The notes under the pieces were generated by a model that saw only the letters and a program-made list of their open reading frames with translations, was not told where the DNA came from and ran no database searches. The position numbers were made by a program, and so were the translations under genes. Positions 52,425 to 61,328 of a DNA stretch of 64,000 bases are shown here, piece after piece. This DNA is from Lamprocystis purpurea DSM 4197 (lineage in GTDB: Bacteria; Pseudomonadota; Gammaproteobacteria; Chromatiales; Chromatiaceae). Every line of letters begins with the position of its first letter. The stretch's first letter is position 1. The DNA lies in assembly GCF_000379525.1 (NCBI RefSeq), contig NZ_KB902564.1:62001-126000 (forward strand), given 5' to 3'.

Positions 52425-53870
52425 ATGCTCGCATCCGTCCCTGCCCTGGATCACCTGGTTACGGTTGGTCTGATCGTCTTGAGCGTGCTCTCGCTGAACC
52501 TCGTCGTGCTCGCCGCCGCCCGATTGCTGGTCGGCGAACGGCGCGGCGTGCGCGCCCGACTGGACGGTGCCGACCTCCCTCAGGTCCTGGTGCAGGTGCC
52601 GCTCTACAACGAAGGAGCCCTGGTCCGGCGCATTCTGGGCGCGGTGGCTGCTTTCGACTGGCCGCGCGACCGCTTGCAGATTCAGGTCCTCGATGACAGC
52701 ACCGACGGGTCTTGCGCCCTGAGTCGTCAGGCGGTCGCGGACCTGAAACGGCAAGGTTTCCGGATCGAGTTGCTGCATCGCACCCACCGCACCGCGTTCA
52801 AGGCGGGCGCCCTGGCCGCGGGTCTGAAGCGCTGTGCCGCACCTTATGTCGCCATCTTCGATGCGGATTTCATCCCGCCGCCGGATTTTCTGCGGCGCAC
52901 CCTGGCGGTGTTGGAGGCGAACCCGGTCATGGCGTACGTCCAGGCCCGCTGGACCCACCTCAACGCGCCCGAGAATCTGTTGACCCGCATCCAGGCGCGG
53001 CTGTTGGATGCCCATTTTCGGGTCGAGCAGGAGGCGCGCTGGCGGCTCGGTCTGTTCCTGCCGTTCAACGGCACCTGCGGGGTGTGGCGGCGGGCCGCCA
53101 TCGACGATGCCGGTGGCTGGCAGGGCGACACCCTGACCGAGGATTTGGATCTCAGCGTGCGTGCGCGGCTGCGCGGGTGGCGGTCGGCCTTCCTGATCGA
53201 TGTGACCGTCCCCGGCGCCCTGCCGGCCTCCGCGCCGGCCTGGCGGGCGCAGCAGTTTCGCTGGACCAAAGGATTCGTGCAGTGCGCGCTCAAGCTGACG
53301 CCCCGCGTCTGGCGCAGCAGTGCCTTGTCATTCCGGCATAAGCTCATGCTGACCCTGGAGATGGGTCAACCCCTGGCCTATCTCATCGGCGCCTCCTGCA
53401 CCCTGCTGGGACTCCCCTATATCGCGGGCGCGGTGGTGGCCGGACCGGCACTCGCCGCGGCGGCGGTGTGGGCCTCCCTGGTCGGCATCCTCGGGACTGT
53501 CGGATTTCTGTTGCTGGGAACCACCCGTGAGAATCGCTCGGGTGCGCCCCTGGAGATTGTCGCCGCCCTGTTCCTGTCGACCGGGCTCTTGATCTCAAAC
53601 TCCCGGGCCGGGCTGGAAGCCCTGGTGGGATATCGCAGCGAGTTCGTGCGTACGCCCAAATCCGCCGTCCCCGGCGTGGCGGCGGCCAAACGCCGACGCT
53701 ATGGCGTGAGCGAGGCCGCGGCCGGCCTCGGCCTGCTCGGCTTTGCCCTGATGGAACAGCCCGCGGCGGCCCTCTATCTCACACTCGTGATCGGCGGTCT
53801 CATCGCCGTCGGGGTCATGCAGCTCCTCGACGGCCGGGATTTGCCGAAGTTGGCGCGGTTGCGGCCGTGA
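52425..53870 (+). CDS. Family 2 glycosyltransferase, cellulose-synthase-like
   Basis: A 481-residue membrane glycosyltransferase. It has an N-terminal membrane segment, then VLVQVPLYNEGALVRRIL, the DDS motif in IQVLDDSTD, FDADFIPPPDF for the metal-binding DxD, TEDLDLSVRARLRGW and QQFRWTKG (the QxxRW of processive enzymes). Three or four membrane segments close the protein. It probably polymerises or transfers a beta-linked sugar from a nucleotide sugar at the inner membrane. The polysaccharide is unknown. The next gene encodes another large glycan enzyme. Confidence 0.9.
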   Translation: MLASVPALDHLVTVGLIVLSVLSLNLVVLAAARLLVGERRGVRARLDGADLPQVLVQVPLYNEGALVRRILGAVAAFDWPRDRLQIQVLDDSTDGSCALSRQAVADLKRQGFRIELLHRTHRTAFKAGALAAGLKRCAAPYVAIFDADFIPPPDFLRRTLAVLEANPVMAYVQARWTHLNAPENLLTRIQARLLDAHFRVEQEARWRLGLFLPFNGTCGVWRRAAIDDAGGWQGDTLTEDLDLSVRARLRGWRSAFLIDVTVPGALPASAPAWRAQQFRWTKGFVQCALKLTPRVWRSSALSFRHKLMLTLEMGQPLAYLIGASCTLLGLPYIAGAVVAGPALAAAAVWASLVGILGTVGFLLLGTTRENRSGAPLEIVAALFLSTGLLISNSRAGLEALVGYRSEFVRTPKSAVPGVAAAKRRRYGVSEAAAGLGLLGFALMEQPAAALYLTLVIGGLIAVGVMQLLDGRDLPKLARLRP

Positions 53871-53911
53871 TGCCGGCCTTGATCACCATCCCGCCACCGA
53901 CCTGAGAGACT

Positions 53912-53989
53912 GTAGGTCGCCCGTCAGCGTGACCGGGCGACATCGCGGACCCCTGGCCGTCGGGCGACCTAATCGCGGCGGGACGCCGC
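53912..53989. repeat. Composite palindromic repeat
   Basis: TAGGTCGCCCG and CGGGCGACCTA form an inverted repeat, immediately followed by ATCGCGGCGGGACGCCGCT, which is the right arm of the element at 4899-4993 without its partner. The stretch after it (53990-54072) is AT-rich and probably promoter. Confidence 0.7.
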
Positions 53990-54072
53990 TAATATTTTCA
54001 AGTTGTATATTGTGCATTTCTTATATTGTAGTCAAATCAAGAGAAAGAAACTTCAGTCGTATTGACAAAGCT

Positions 54073-57000
54073 ATGGAATACAAATCGCTTCTGCAATCAT
54101 CACTCGTCAAACCCGACCTGCGAGGTCACGCCAGCACCTGGAGCGGTCATATTCCTTTTGCGATCTGGCTTGTTCAATTACTCAAGCCCAGCGTAATAGT
54201 TGAGCTCGGCACCCATCGGGGTCAGTCGTATTTCAATTTTTGCCGGGCGGTAACGGCTAATGACTTGGAAACAAAGTGCTATGCGGTAGATACCTGGGAA
54301 GGTGATGACGACGCCGGAAGTAATGGAAAAGATGTCTTTGTTGACGTGCAACAACACAACCAGCAAATATATAGCCATATCTCGAGCTTGTTGCGCATGA
54401 CATTCGACCAGGCAGCGCGCTGCTTCTCCGACAAGTCTATCGACCTGTTGCACCTCGCCGGCCGCCAAGACTACGAGGCGATCAAGCATGACTTCGAGAC
54501 CTGGCTCCCCAAGCTGACGCCTTCTGCTGTCGTCCTATTTCATAATACGAACGTAACAGAGCGGGGCTTTGGGACTTGGCGATTCTGGGGGGATCTCGCT
54601 CGGCTGTATCCACTGAGCCTCGAATTTGTCCACTCCCACGGCCTTGGCGTATTACAACTCACCGCCGGCGAAAATAATTTTCATTTAGACTGGCTCGACC
54701 CGGAGTCATCCGAAAAGAGTATGCTGATCAAATATTTCGAGGCCAGAGGTGCGGAGGTCGTGCAGCAGTGTGGCAGTAATGAGCTGCAGGAGGCGGTCCT
54801 GCCGCACCAACAGGAGTTGAGCGAACCCGACGGTCAACTGGCAGCGATCAAGCGGCAGTTGGCCGAGCGCAACTCACAGATCGCCGCCCTAGATCAGACC
54901 TTGTTCAACTACGACGCCCAGATCGTCGGGCTCAAACAAAAGGTGGCCGAACTGACGCAGGAGACAAGCGAATCGCAGACTGCGATCAACGCTCTTCTTG
55001 CATCGACCTCTTGGCGTATTACCGCGCCATTGCGGGCGCTGTGGTTGAGTCGTAATCGCCTCGAATTTCGACAGACGCCAAGGACGCCAGGGACGCCCGG
55101 ACCGGAAAATACGGTGGCTCCCGTTACTGGCGCCTCTGATCGCGCGTTTGACGCCGAATTCTATCTACGTGCATACCCGGACGTCGCTGTCAGCGGTATT
55201 GACGCTCATCAACACTATATCACTCGGGGTGAGCGTGAGGGAAGGCTCGGGACCCCCCCGGTTCCGGTGATTCACGGAGAGCTCTGTCACCTCGATGCGG
55301 CTAAATCAACAGTACTCGTTATCAGTCACGAAGCGTCGCGGACCGGTGCGCCGATCCTTGCACTGCATATTGCCCATCAACTGCGAAAAAAATACAATGT
55401 CATCGCTCTTGTTCTCGGGTCCGGCGAGCTGATAGCTGATTACCGGAAACAGTGCGATATCGTCATCGGGCCACTCGAAGAGCCATACAATCCGGTGATT
55501 ACTGGTGGTGTGTTGGCGAAACTGATTCCTGAGATCAAACCAACGTTTGCGATTGTCAACAGTATCGAATCGCGTGTCGTGCTGCCCATCTTGGCACGGC
55601 TGTTTGTACCAACCCTATGTCTTATTCATGAGTTCGCATCCTATACCAGACCGCTAAACGCTGTTTCTGATGTCGTCTTTTGGGCGAGCGAAGTGGTGTT
55701 CTCTGCGGCGATCGTCAGGGCGAATGCGCAAGAGGTATGTCAGGCTCTTGGAGAGCGCCATCCGGTGATCTTGCGACAAGGTCGAACGATCCCCCCGCGA
55801 CCCGATCGGTCGCCGTTGGAGTATGATTGGGAGGCCCGCCGGATCAGCCGGCTGATGCGCCCGTCTTCGCTGCCGGAGAACACGGTCGTCGTCCTTGGCA
55901 TGGGCTTCGTTCATATACGTAAGGGGGTAGATTTTTTTATTGCGTGCGCGGCTCGGGTGGCAGCGCTTCATCCGCATTGCCCGTTCCGGTTCGTTTGGGT
56001 TGGCCATGGCTTCGACCCCGAGAAGGATGTCGCTTATTCGGTCTATCTCCGGGATCAACTGAGCCGGGCGGGGCTCGACGGACTGATGGTTTTTGCGGGC
56101 GAAACGATGCGCGTTGATGTGGTATATGAGTTGGCGGATATATTCCTCCTGAGCTCCCGCCTGGATCCACTACCCAACGTTGCCATCGATGCGGCTTACT
56201 ATCAACTGCCGATTGTTTGCTTCGACCGTACCACTGGGATTGCCGATCTGCTGACCGAGAACGGCTTCGCTGCGACCTGTGTGGCTCCTTATCTGGATAT
56301 CGAAGAGGCGGCGCGGCGGCTTGTTGATTTAATCGACAGCCCCGCACTGCGGCTGGAGGTTGGCCGCGGACTCAAAGTACTCGGAGCAGAGCTATTCGAC
56401 ATGGAGACCTATGTTGAGCGCCTTGATCAAATCGCTTGTGACTGCGCGGCGAGGCAGTCCATGGAGCAGAAGGATTGCATCCTGATAGAGAGTGCAGAGG
56501 TTCTGCGGGTTGATTTCTTTCTCGAACCCAAGTCTTGCGCGACGCCAATGGCCGAGGTCATCCGTACCTTTGTGCGATCATGGGCGAGCGGGTGCAAGCG
56601 GCGCAAGCCGTTCCCTGGTTTTCATCCAGGCATTTACCTCGACCAGCACGGCATCGCTGGCGAAGCCAGAAATCCGCTTGCCGATTTTATTGCCGCCGGC
56701 AGACCAACCGGTCCTTGGCTTTGTCCGGTGATCGAGCCATCCTCACCCGTTGCTGTTACGACACAACGATTGCGGGTGGCGCTGCACATCCATGCGTACT
56801 ATACCGATCTTGTCCCAGACATCCTGCGTCGACTCGAGGGGCAGGATCTCGACTTAGACCTTTTGATCAGCGCTTCATCGCAAACCGCCGCGGACGATAT
56901 CCGATCCTTGTTGAGTCAATTCGGAAGGAATGTCGTTGACATTCGGATTACGCCAAACCGAGGCCGCGATATCGGTCCTCTGGTGACCGAGTTTGGTTCC

Positions 57001-57492
57001 TTGATTCTCTCCCGGTATGACCTGATCGGCCACCTTCACACCAAGAAGACACCTGACCTGAAAGACCCTGAATTTAGCCGGCTCTGGTCGGAATTCCTGC
57101 TTGAGAATCTCCTCGGTGGACAGTATCCGATGGCAGCGAAGATCATTTCCGCGATGACGGCAGATGAATCGCTCGGGCTGGTCTTCCCTGATGATCCGAA
57201 CCTCTGTGGCTGGACTGACAATCGGACGATCGCCGCCGAGTTGGCAAAGCGTCTGGATATCGATGAATTACCGGAGCGCTATTTCTGGTTCCCGATCGGC
57301 ACCATGTTCTGGGCACGCACGCAGGCGCTCCTACCCTTGCTGACGCAGCCTTGGGGCTGGGACGACTACCCGGAGGAGCCGCTCCCTTACGACGGTACGA
57401 TATTGCATGCGACCGAGCGCTTGCTGCCGCTCGTAGCCAACAAGATGGGATATCGAATAGCACTGACCAATGTCCCTGGTGTATCGAGGTAG
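54073..57492 (+). CDS. Methyltransferase - coiled coil - GT4 glycosyltransferase - RgpF fusion
   Basis: A 1139-residue protein. Residues ~1-230 are a class I methyltransferase of the Methyltransf_24 type (SVIVELGTHRGQSYFNF). A short coiled coil (~250-320; QLAAIKRQLAERNSQIAALD) ends in STSWRITAPLRAL, a motif often found in surface-glycan enzymes. A second module (FDAEFYLRAYPDVA) leads into a GT4 glycosyltransferase (~400-800; LGMGFVHIRKGVDFFI, LSSRLDPLPNVAIDAAYYQL). From ~865 there is an RgpF-like domain (LHIHAYYTDLVPDIL, NRGRDIGPL, HLHTKKTP). It is likely to build and modify O-antigen or capsule. DNA is visibly less GC-rich than its neighbours, suggesting transfer. ATG 54073 was chosen for the start of the methyltransferase domain. 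Confidence 0.88.
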   Translation: MEYKSLLQSSLVKPDLRGHASTWSGHIPFAIWLVQLLKPSVIVELGTHRGQSYFNFCRAVTANDLETKCYAVDTWEGDDDAGSNGKDVFVDVQQHNQQIYSHISSLLRMTFDQAARCFSDKSIDLLHLAGRQDYEAIKHDFETWLPKLTPSAVVLFHNTNVTERGFGTWRFWGDLARLYPLSLEFVHSHGLGVLQLTAGENNFHLDWLDPESSEKSMLIKYFEARGAEVVQQCGSNELQEAVLPHQQELSEPDGQLAAIKRQLAERNSQIAALDQTLFNYDAQIVGLKQKVAELTQETSESQTAINALLASTSWRITAPLRALWLSRNRLEFRQTPRTPGTPGPENTVAPVTGASDRAFDAEFYLRAYPDVAVSGIDAHQHYITRGEREGRLGTPPVPVIHGELCHLDAAKSTVLVISHEASRTGAPILALHIAHQLRKKYNVIALVLGSGELIADYRKQCDIVIGPLEEPYNPVITGGVLAKLIPEIKPTFAIVNSIESRVVLPILARLFVPTLCLIHEFASYTRPLNAVSDVVFWASEVVFSAAIVRANAQEVCQALGERHPVILRQGRTIPPRPDRSPLEYDWEARRISRLMRPSSLPENTVVVLGMGFVHIRKGVDFFIACAARVAALHPHCPFRFVWVGHGFDPEKDVAYSVYLRDQLSRAGLDGLMVFAGETMRVDVVYELADIFLLSSRLDPLPNVAIDAAYYQLPIVCFDRTTGIADLLTENGFAATCVAPYLDIEEAARRLVDLIDSPALRLEVGRGLKVLGAELFDMETYVERLDQIACDCAARQSMEQKDCILIESAEVLRVDFFLEPKSCATPMAEVIRTFVRSWASGCKRRKPFPGFHPGIYLDQHGIAGEARNPLADFIAAGRPTGPWLCPVIEPSSPVAVTTQRLRVALHIHAYYTDLVPDILRRLEGQDLDLDLLISASSQTAADDIRSLLSQFGRNVVDIRITPNRGRDIGPLVTEFGSLILSRYDLIGHLHTKKTPDLKDPEFSRLWSEFLLENLLGGQYPMAAKIISAMTADESLGLVFPDDPNLCGWTDNRTIAAELAKRLDIDELPERYFWFPIGTMFWARTQALLPLLTQPWGWDDYPEEPLPYDGTILHATERLLPLVANKMGYRIALTNVPGVSR

Positions 57493-57516
57493 CTAAGCCA
57501 GAAGACCCGTCCGCCG

Positions 57517-57582
57517 GCACTGATCATCGTTCCGGCCACCAAGTCGCTTGTAGGATGCGGTTCGTTCCTCACCGAATCCTAC
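57517..57582. repeat. Dispersed TGATCA motif and imperfect palindrome
   Basis: GGCACTGATCATCGTTCCGG, followed by GTAGGATGCGGT...ACCGAATCCTAC (57550-57582). The first part is the same repeat that truncates the small gene at 39012-39134. The gap 57493-57690 holds nothing else. Confidence 0.65.
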
Positions 57583-57690
57583 TGTCTGGGTGATCGCTGT
57601 GGCCGGCACGGCGTCTGAGACTAAGGCTACGGCCCTCAGATCATGGCGGAGTAGCGGCAGCGCTTTGTTTCCGGCAAGCCGGCCAGGGGT

Positions 57691-58218
57691 TCAATCGCCT
57701 TCGAACTCGCACAACGCAAACACTTTCTGCCCATGCTTTTCGAGCCGCTGGCGGCCGCCCAGATCGGGCAGGTCGATGACGAAGCAGCATTCGACGATCT
57801 TGCCGCCCATGCTCTCGATCAACTTGCAGGCCGCCGTGGCGGTGCCGCCGGTGGCGATCAGGTCATCGACCAGCAGCACCCGCTCGCCTTGGGACACGGA
57901 GTCGACATGCATCTCGATGCGATCGGTGCCGTATTCCAGGTCGTAATCGTGGCCGACGGTTTCCGCCGGCAGCTTGCCCTTCTTGCGAATCGGCACGAAG
58001 CCGACACCCAGTTGGTACGCCAGTGCCGCGCCGATGATGAAGCCGCGCGCCTCGATGCCGGCCACCCGGTCGATCTTCTCCGCGGTGTAGCGATTGACCA
58101 GCTCATTGATGGTGATGCGAAAGCCGACCGGGTCTTTGAGCAAGGTCGTGATGTCACGGAACATCACGCCCGGCTTGGGATAATGGGGAACGGTGCGAAT
58201 GCGCGACTTGATGGGCAT
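57691..58218 (-). CDS. apt: Adenine phosphoribosyltransferase
   Basis: Apt converts adenine and PRPP to AMP. The 175-residue protein has the family opening [38 protein letters not shown] and the PRPP loop [17 protein letters not shown]. It lies 20 bases after mtnP on the same strand. The pair is a natural unit, because mtnP releases the adenine that Apt salvages. The start at ATG 58218 matches the family. Confidence 0.95.
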   Translation of the reverse strand: MPIKSRIRTVPHYPKPGVMFRDITTLLKDPVGFRITINELVNRYTAEKIDRVAGIEARGFIIGAALAYQLGVGFVPIRKKGKLPAETVGHDYDLEYGTDRIEMHVDSVSQGERVLLVDDLIATGGTATAACKLIESMGGKIVECCFVIDLPDLGGRQRLEKHGQKVFALCEFEGD

Positions 58219-58238
58219 GGATCTTTTCCGAAAGACAG

Positions 58239-59129
<891 letters not shown>

Positions 59130-59267
59130 TCAAATTCCTCCGAAACGTGGTTGCCAGCAGGCCGCAGAGGGTACACCATTTAACTGAACCTGGTCATCAG
59201 CGGGCGCGTCGCCGGCAGTTCCAAATTTGGGTGGCCGCCGTAGGCAGCTTGTCGGCGGCGAGGCTGA

Positions 59268-59330
59268 GGGTGGATGCGCTGCGCTTATCCACCCTACGAA
59301 ACCGACGCCGCTGTAGGGTGGATAAGGCGC
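59268..59330. repeat. GTAGGGTGGATAAGCG-type palindromic repeats
   Basis: GGGTGGATGCGCTGCGCTTATCCACCC (a hairpin; the arms GGGTGGAT and ATCCACCC) is followed by a second half copy, GTAGGGTGGATAAGGCGCG. A related piece (GTAGGGTGGACAAGCGCTAG) follows the channel gene at 60722. No gene is seen in 59130-59521. Confidence 0.75.
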
Positions 59331-59521
59331 GCCGCTCGGTGTCGGGGACCTGGCACGGCGGTCGCGCGCGCCGCATCCACCAGGGGTCGCACGATGCCGC
59401 CCGAACTTGGAATCGCCGACGCGTCGCGGCGCTCATGATGGCGTTGGGGGGCTCCAGGTCGCCCCAACGGCTTCGCGGCATTGGAACCCGGTCTGTCAAC
59501 GCCATCCAGGAGGAACCCCCG

Positions 59522-59932
59522 ATGGGCGCATCCCCGACCAAACTGCTGATCGGTCGTGACCGCGAGTGCGATATCGCGCTGGCGCACGAGACCGTGAGCG
59601 GCCGTCATGCGGAACTGACCTTTCTGCCTGCCGGCAAACTCCTACTCACGGACTGCAAGAGCCGCAACGGCACCTTTCGACTGCTGCCGGGAGGCAGCGA
59701 GCAGCGCATCCACCAGCAACTGGTCTCGCCCATGGACCGGGTGCGGCTGGGCGAGGTGACGCTGACGGTCCGCGAGATCCTGGAGGCGGCGCGGCTCAAG
59801 TACCCGCGGATGCCCGAACCGCCCGCCCCCGTCCAGGAGGGGCCGCCGCCGGTGCAGGGACGCCACCTGGAGCGCTGCGACTGCGGCGCCGTCAAGACCA
59901 TCGGCGCGCCCTGCCCGGAGTGCGGCCGATGA
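59522..59932 (+). CDS. FHA domain protein with zinc-ribbon-like C-terminus
   Basis: A 136-residue protein. Residues ~8-95 are a forkhead-associated domain (LLIGRDRECDIALAHETVSGRHAEL, then SRNGTF), which binds phosphothreonine peptides. After a proline-rich linker the C-terminus has CDCGAVKTIGAPCPECGR, a four-Cys zinc ribbon. A perfect AGGAGG lies before ATG 59522. The stop overlaps the start of the channel gene by four bases. The Ser/Thr kinase-FGE protein 1.4 kb downstream is the obvious candidate to create its phosphothreonine ligand. Confidence 0.88.
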   Translation: MGASPTKLLIGRDRECDIALAHETVSGRHAELTFLPAGKLLLTDCKSRNGTFRLLPGGSEQRIHQQLVSPMDRVRLGEVTLTVREILEAARLKYPRMPEPPAPVQEGPPPVQGRHLERCDCGAVKTIGAPCPECGR

Positions 59933-60717
59933 ACCGGTTGTGGAACCAGCCGAACCGCCTCCTGATCCTGGGCCTGTCGCTCCTCGCGGGGGTGCTCTTC
60001 ATCGGCCTGCTCAGTCTGCTGCTGCCCGCCGGCGGCCCCGCCGCGGTCGTCATCCTGGACCACAACGCTATCCTGGCGCCGAACTCGCCCTTCGTCTATC
60101 CGTTCACGGTGCAGAACCTGATGCATCTGCTGTTCTTCGTCGGCCTGGGCGAGGTCTACTGCCGCTGGCGCATCGCCGAGCGCGAGCAGGCGATGAACCG
60201 CGAGGGCCTGCTGCCGGAGGACTACCGCGTCATCCTTCAGGAGCACGACCTGCCCGCCATCCGCGCGCGGGTCGCCGACCGTTACGACGCGGAGCACGGC
60301 TTCCTGCCGAGCCTGATCGATCTGTGCATCCTGCAGTTCCGCGCCAGTCGCTCGGTCGATCAGACGGTGAGCGTCATGAACAGCAGCCTGGAGCTGATCG
60401 ACCACCGGCTCGACCTGCGTTACGCCATGCTGCGCTACCTGGTGTGGGTCATCCCCACCATCGGTTTCATCGGCACCGTCATCGGCATCTCGCTCGCCAT
60501 GAACCTGATCGACCCCGCGGCCGACGAGCAGCCCCTGGGCGAGATCGCCAAGGCGCTGGGCATCAGCTTCTACACCACCCTGGTGGCCCTGGTCGAGAGC
60601 GCCATCCTGGTGCTGCTGATGAACCTGGTCCAGGCACGGGAGGAATCCGCGCTGAACCGGGCCGGTCATTACACCCTCACCAACCTGATCAATCGTCTAT
60701 ATGCGGGCGGACGTTAG
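59929..60717 (+). CDS. MotA/TolQ/ExbB-type proton channel-like protein
   Basis: A 262-residue membrane protein. Two N-terminal membrane segments (~9-33 and ~55-77) are followed by a cytoplasmic loop and the family core: RYLVWVIPTIGFIGTVIGISLAM and ISFYTTLVALVESAILVLLMNLVQA. MotA/TolQ/ExbB proteins form proton-conducting pentamers with a MotB/TolR/ExbD partner. No such partner gene is visible nearby, so the energised partner may be elsewhere. Its start overlaps the FHA stop, linking the channel to phosphothreonine signalling. Confidence 0.85.
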   Translation: MNRLWNQPNRLLILGLSLLAGVLFIGLLSLLLPAGGPAAVVILDHNAILAPNSPFVYPFTVQNLMHLLFFVGLGEVYCRWRIAEREQAMNREGLLPEDYRVILQEHDLPAIRARVADRYDAEHGFLPSLIDLCILQFRASRSVDQTVSVMNSSLELIDHRLDLRYAMLRYLVWVIPTIGFIGTVIGISLAMNLIDPAADEQPLGEIAKALGISFYTTLVALVESAILVLLMNLVQAREESALNRAGHYTLTNLINRLYAGGR

Positions 60718-60775
60718 CCCCGTAGGGTGGACAAGCGCTAGCGCAGTCCACCGAATCCCGCTGAGGTAACGTCCA

Positions 60776-60973
60776 ATGACCGTCGATCAAATCGAAGACG
60801 CCGTGACCCGGCTTCCGCCGAATGCGCTTGAGCAATTTGCCCAGTGGTTCGAAGAATATCTTTCTAATCAATTGGATAAACAGATCGAGGCAGATAGTTT
60901 AGCTGGCAAGTTTGATGCTGCCGCAAAGCGGGCTGACGACGATTTCCAAGCCGGACGCTGCACGCCCCTTTGA
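60776..60973 (+). CDS. Small antitoxin-like protein
   Basis: A 65-residue acidic, helical protein (LEQFAQWFEEYLSNQLDKQI, LAGKFDAAAKRADDDFQAGR, then CTPL). The ending FxAGRxTPL is typical of small antitoxins located before RelE/ParE toxins. No toxin follows: 60974-61328 contains only repeats. It may be an orphan antitoxin inserted between the channel and kinase genes. Confidence 0.55.
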   Translation: MTVDQIEDAVTRLPPNALEQFAQWFEEYLSNQLDKQIEADSLAGKFDAAAKRADDDFQAGRCTPL

Positions 60974-61070
60974 ATCACTTGTGTGGGTGTGGATCGACCT
61001 CTACGGGGCCTATGACAAATTGATTTAGTCCCGTCGGGTTACGCTGCGCTCCGGACGAGAAGTGCCTCCC

Positions 61071-61163
61071 GTGGGAGCGGCGTCCCGCCGCGATGCGGTG
61101 CCGCGGTGACCTCGAACGCTGCGGCGATGCGCCAGGCCCCGTCGCGGCGGACGCCGCTCCCAC
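61071..61163. repeat. Long palindromic intergenic repeat, second copy
   Basis: Copy of 4899-4993: the left arm GTGGGAGCGGCGTCCCGCCG is identical and the right arm lacks one G. Confidence 0.9.
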
Positions 61164-61209
61164 AGGGTCGCTGTGTGTGATTTTCGCGAATCCGGGTGAT
61201 ATAGCATTC

Positions 61210-61256
61210 GGACGTGATAACCGGACGTAGGAGCGGGTTTCAAACCCGCCCCTACA
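61210..61256 (-). repeat. 47-base element, copy 1 (inverted relative to 63689)
   Basis: GGACGTGATAACCGGACGTA followed by GGAGCGGGTTTCAAACCCGC and CCCTACA. The reverse complement matches 63689-63735 with two differences. The central GCGGGTTTCAAACCCGC is a hairpin. Confidence 0.85.
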
Positions 61257-61328
61257 CCAAGGGTCTATCTGGATCAGGTACGAGGTCTATAATCCGCGGC
61301 GCGCGCCGCCACCGCCAGGATGCACCCG

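Noticed and set aside
59929-60717. Zorya anti-phage system (MotA-like ZorA)
   Set aside because: ZorA works with a MotB/OmpA-like ZorB and ZorC/D or ZorE. None of these is adjacent, and the protein lacks the long cytoplasmic tail of ZorA.
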